A stretch of DNA of 64,000 nucleotides from an uncultured Sutterellaceae bacterium (GTDB lineage: Bacteria > Pseudomonadota > Gammaproteobacteria > Burkholderiales > Burkholderiaceae_F): NCBI GenBank assembly GCA_902797695.1, contig CADBTW010000005.1, positions 56,488 through 120,487 of the forward strand. Reading direction: 5' to 3'. Below, one piece after another: positions 62,344 to 64,000 of this stretch. The notes below the pieces were generated by a model that did no database searches, was not told the DNA's origin, and was given only the letters and a program-made list of their open reading frames with translations. Every line of letters begins with the position of its first letter. The stretch's first letter is position 1. A program made the position numbers and the translations under genes.

Positions 62344-62970
62344 TTACTCCGCCTTCTCATCCTGTTCAGGGGCTGCGGCGAGCGCTTCGGGCTGCTCTTC
62401 ACCAAGATCCTCCTCAGGGGCGGCTTCCTCGGCAAAATCCTCCTCGCCGGAAGCGGCAGCGGCCTGGTCAAGATCCTCCTCGGAGTCGTTGCGGCCAGCA
62501 GCCTCGGCTGCGTTCTCCTTCACCTTGCGGGTGAGAGCGATCACGAGCCTCAGGGCGTCGTTGACATCCTTCGCGGTCGGGAAGAACGCGGCAACCTCGG
62601 CGTCGATCTTGATGATCTGGCGCTTGCTGTAGTCCTCGCGGTCCTGATAGCGGCCTTCGTTGAAGGCACGGGCGCGCGGGCCGGTCTTCGTGCCGTAGCG
62701 GTCGCCGCGGTTGAAACGCGGGCGGTCATCGCCAAAGCGGCGGTCGTCCCCGAAGCGACGGTTGCCGCCGAACCTCGGGCGGTCGCCGCCGAAGCGGTCG
62801 TCGCGGTCACGGTTGAAGCGCGGACGGTCGCCGCCGAAGCGGTCGTCGCGGTTGAAGCGCGGGCGATCGTCGCCAAAACGGCGGTCAGAGCGGTCGGAAT
62901 TCCACTCGCGGCGGCCGCCGAATCCTTCACGGTGAGAGTCACGATTATCCCAGGGCTTGCGATCCATCAT
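62344..62970 (-). CDS. Arg/Gly/Phe-rich repeat protein with acidic tail, function unknown
   Basis: About 208 residues. Residues 1-110 are degenerate repeats built from DDRFGGDRPRF-like units, rich in Arg, Gly, Asp and Phe. Next is a short conserved-looking helical part (KRQIIKIDAEVAAFFPTAKD, then VNDALRLVIALTRKVKENA), and then a very acidic 45-residue tail. The ATG at 62970 has AAGGA 8 bp upstream; ATGs at 62976 and 62967 are also possible. RGG/RF-type regions often bind RNA, and the neighbours rplM and hpf concern ribosomes, so an RNA or ribosome link is possible but not shown. Confidence 0.75.
   Translation of the reverse strand: MMDRKPWDNRDSHREGFGGRREWNSDRSDRRFGDDRPRFNRDDRFGGDRPRFNRDRDDRFGGDRPRFGGNRRFGDDRRFGDDRPRFNRGDRYGTKTGPRARAFNEGRYQDREDYSKRQIIKIDAEVAAFFPTAKDVNDALRLVIALTRKVKENAAEAAGRNDSEEDLDQAAAASGEEDFAEEAAPEEDLGEEQPEALAAAPEQDEKAE
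62700..62895. repeat. Degenerate tandem repeats inside the repeat-rich gene
   Basis: Units of about 39-45 bp that encode RPRFNRDDRFGGD and variants recur four to five times. The DNA repeat is exact only in parts. It is coding sequence, not a CRISPR array. Confidence 0.8.
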
Positions 62971-63170
62971 TTCCATCTTCCTTATGTATCAATGAATTAA
63001 GTTTCAATCTCTGCTGGCAGAGCCAAAGACTCAGGGCTGTTTGCCGAACTGCAGTTAATCAGCGCGCTTTTTTTCGTTGCGCGGGCTACACTATCCATAA
63101 CAGGAGCCGATTTCACGGGCTTCTCCCGCGATTGGAGGCGGTTCCTGCTGAAACACTTGCTTCTATAAAA

Positions 63171-63178
63171 AAAGGAGG
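63171..63178 (+). promoter_or_regulatory. Near-perfect Shine-Dalgarno of hpf
   Basis: AAAGGAGG, 5 bp before the ATG, is the strongest ribosome site noted in the window and fits a protein needed in high amounts. Confidence 0.85.
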
Positions 63179-63183
63179 TTTAT

Positions 63184-63489
63184 ATGCTTCAGACGCCTCA
63201 GGTTGTATTCCATGGCATTTCCCGCTCTCCGGCCGTTGAAAACGCCGTCAGCGAGAGAGTTGAAGCTTTAACCAGATTTGACAGTCGTCTAGGTACTGTC
63301 AGGGCCACGATTTCGCTTGATGGCCATCAGACCACCAACGAATTCAATGTTCGCCTGGACTTCGTGACTTCCGGCAAGAACGTCGTTATCAACTGCAAGG
63401 GCACCGATGTAATCGCAGCCCTCAATGACGCCTTCGACAAGGCCGAGCGTTCCGTGAAGGAAGAAGCCGCCAAGCTTCGCCAGCCGTAG
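63184..63489 (+). CDS. hpf: Ribosome hibernation-promoting factor (HPF/YfiA family, short form)
   Basis: HPF binds the 30S decoding site and helps form inactive ribosomes in stationary phase. The 101-residue protein has VVFHGISRSPAVENAVSERVEALTRF and the basic, helical C-terminus (DVIAALNDAFDKAERSVKEEA). It is the short form with no extra dimerisation domain. It is not next to rpoN here, unlike the common gammaproteobacterial order. It is divergent from the repeat-rich gene and ends at a terminator. Confidence 0.93.
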   Translation: MLQTPQVVFHGISRSPAVENAVSERVEALTRFDSRLGTVRATISLDGHQTTNEFNVRLDFVTSGKNVVINCKGTDVIAALNDAFDKAERSVKEEAAKLRQP

Positions 63490-63528
63490 CCGGCGTGATC
63501 ACGGCTCCCTTCAGAAGGGGCCGTCCTG

Positions 63529-63561
63529 AAAAAGCCGTCCGAATCATGGGCGGCTTTTTTC
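63529..63561 (+). terminator. Terminator of hpf
   Basis: GCCGTCC pairs with GGGCGGC (one G-T pair) around a small loop, with TTTTTTC after it and an A-run before it. Confidence 0.85.
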
Positions 63562-63593
63562 TGACCGGAGCAGAAAAAAAAGCATCTGCTCAT

Positions 63594-63620
63594 AAAACAA
63601 AAGGAGCTCTTCCGAGCTCC
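63594..63620 (-). terminator. Terminator of the tRNA operon
   Basis: On the minus strand GGAGCTC-ggaa-GAGCTCC is followed by TTTTGTTTT. It lies 15 bp after tRNA-Glu. Confidence 0.87.
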
Positions 63621-63635
63621 CCAAAACAAAGCGAC

Positions 63636-63711
63636 TGGCGTCCCCTAGCAGATTCGAACTGCTGTACCGACCGTGAAAGGGTCGTGTCCTAGGCCTCTAG
63701 ACGAAGGGGAC
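63636..63711 (-). tRNA. tRNA-Glu (anticodon TTC)
   Basis: A 76-nt cloverleaf with encoded CCA. The acceptor GTCCCCT pairs with AGGGGAC, the anticodon arm is CGACC-CTTTCAC-GGTCG, and the T arm has GTTCGAATC. Last gene of an Ala-Ala-Glu operon on the minus strand; only 11 nt separate it from tRNA-Ala. Confidence 0.97.
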
Positions 63712-63722
63712 CTAATTAATTT

Positions 63723-63798
<76 letters not shown>

Positions 63799-63924
63799 AA
63801 AAAGAGCCTGCATTGTACCGGACGGAATCGCAAAAGGCAATCCACGCGCCCGACACTCCGCTTCGCCTCCCCTTCGGAAGGCCCGGCATCTGTTTTACTG
63901 GAAAAACAGACAGCCGTTGAAATC

Positions 63925-64000
<76 letters not shown>

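Noticed and set aside
62700-62895. CRISPR-like repeats
   Set aside because: The repeats are degenerate, in frame and encode an Arg/Gly/Phe pattern; there are no unique spacers of constant length and no cas genes.

Overview
The window is high-GC, gene-dense, purely chromosomal housekeeping DNA from a Gram-negative bacterium. Gene content and order (rsmH-ftsL-ftsI-mur-ftsQAZ-lpxC-dciA-secA; rplU-rpmA-obgE-proB; tyrS / M23 peptidase / anmK / erpA / rpsI-rplM; glyA-nrdR-ribD) match the conserved synteny of Betaproteobacteria, order Burkholderiales. The family Sutterellaceae is my best guess, not proven. LPS genes (lpxC, pagP), Sec and outer-membrane proteins and a meso-DAP type MurE all indicate a diderm cell. 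No prophage, insertion sequence, integron or CRISPR array was seen.

Layout: (1) 1-6 kb: the end of a peptide ABC transporter ATPase, then, on the minus strand, a cytochrome c assembly-like gene, a PP0621-type gene, ampD, ffh and ruvCAB. (2) 6-12 kb: yggT, proS, proB, obgE, rpmA, rplU. (3) 12-19 kb: tRNA-Pro, coaE-yacG, a mutT fusion gene, an unrecognised gene, secA, dciA. (4) 18-37 kb: a complete division and cell-wall cluster on the minus strand from rsmH to lpxC, preceded by RNase P RNA rather than by mraZ. (5) 37-50 kb: an unusual PagP with an extra C-terminal beta-barrel, hemL, a DsbD-like protein, dacB, groESL, a DsbG-like protein, pyrF, a CorC/CNNM protein. (6) 48-57 kb: pncC, pgpA, thiL, nusB, ribH, ribE, ribD, nrdR, glyA, dtd, tyrS. 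(7) 57-64 kb: M23 peptidase, anmK, erpA, rpsI, rplM, an Arg/Gly/Phe-repeat protein, hpf and a three-tRNA operon.

The genes form three functional groups. The first is envelope growth: peptidoglycan precursors (murCDEF, mraY, murG, ddl), the divisome (FtsL, I, W, Q, A, Z), remodelling and recycling (ampD, anmK, dacB, M23) and lipid A synthesis or decoration (lpxC, pagP). The second is translation and protein traffic: ribosomal proteins, synthetases, tRNAs, ffh, secA, groESL, hpf, obgE. The third is cofactors and redox: the riboflavin genes, thiL, coaE, hemL, erpA and the Dsb proteins.

Nothing here is plainly a new multi-gene system. The most unusual items are the PagP plus second-barrel fusion; a short RNase P RNA that seems to lack the P12-P14 region; three promoter-proximal hairpins with U-tracts in the leaders of rplU, glyA and rplM; an unrecognised 229-residue gene where argJ usually sits; a repeat-rich, acid-tailed protein between rplM and hpf; and three convergent gene pairs whose stop codons overlap by four bases.
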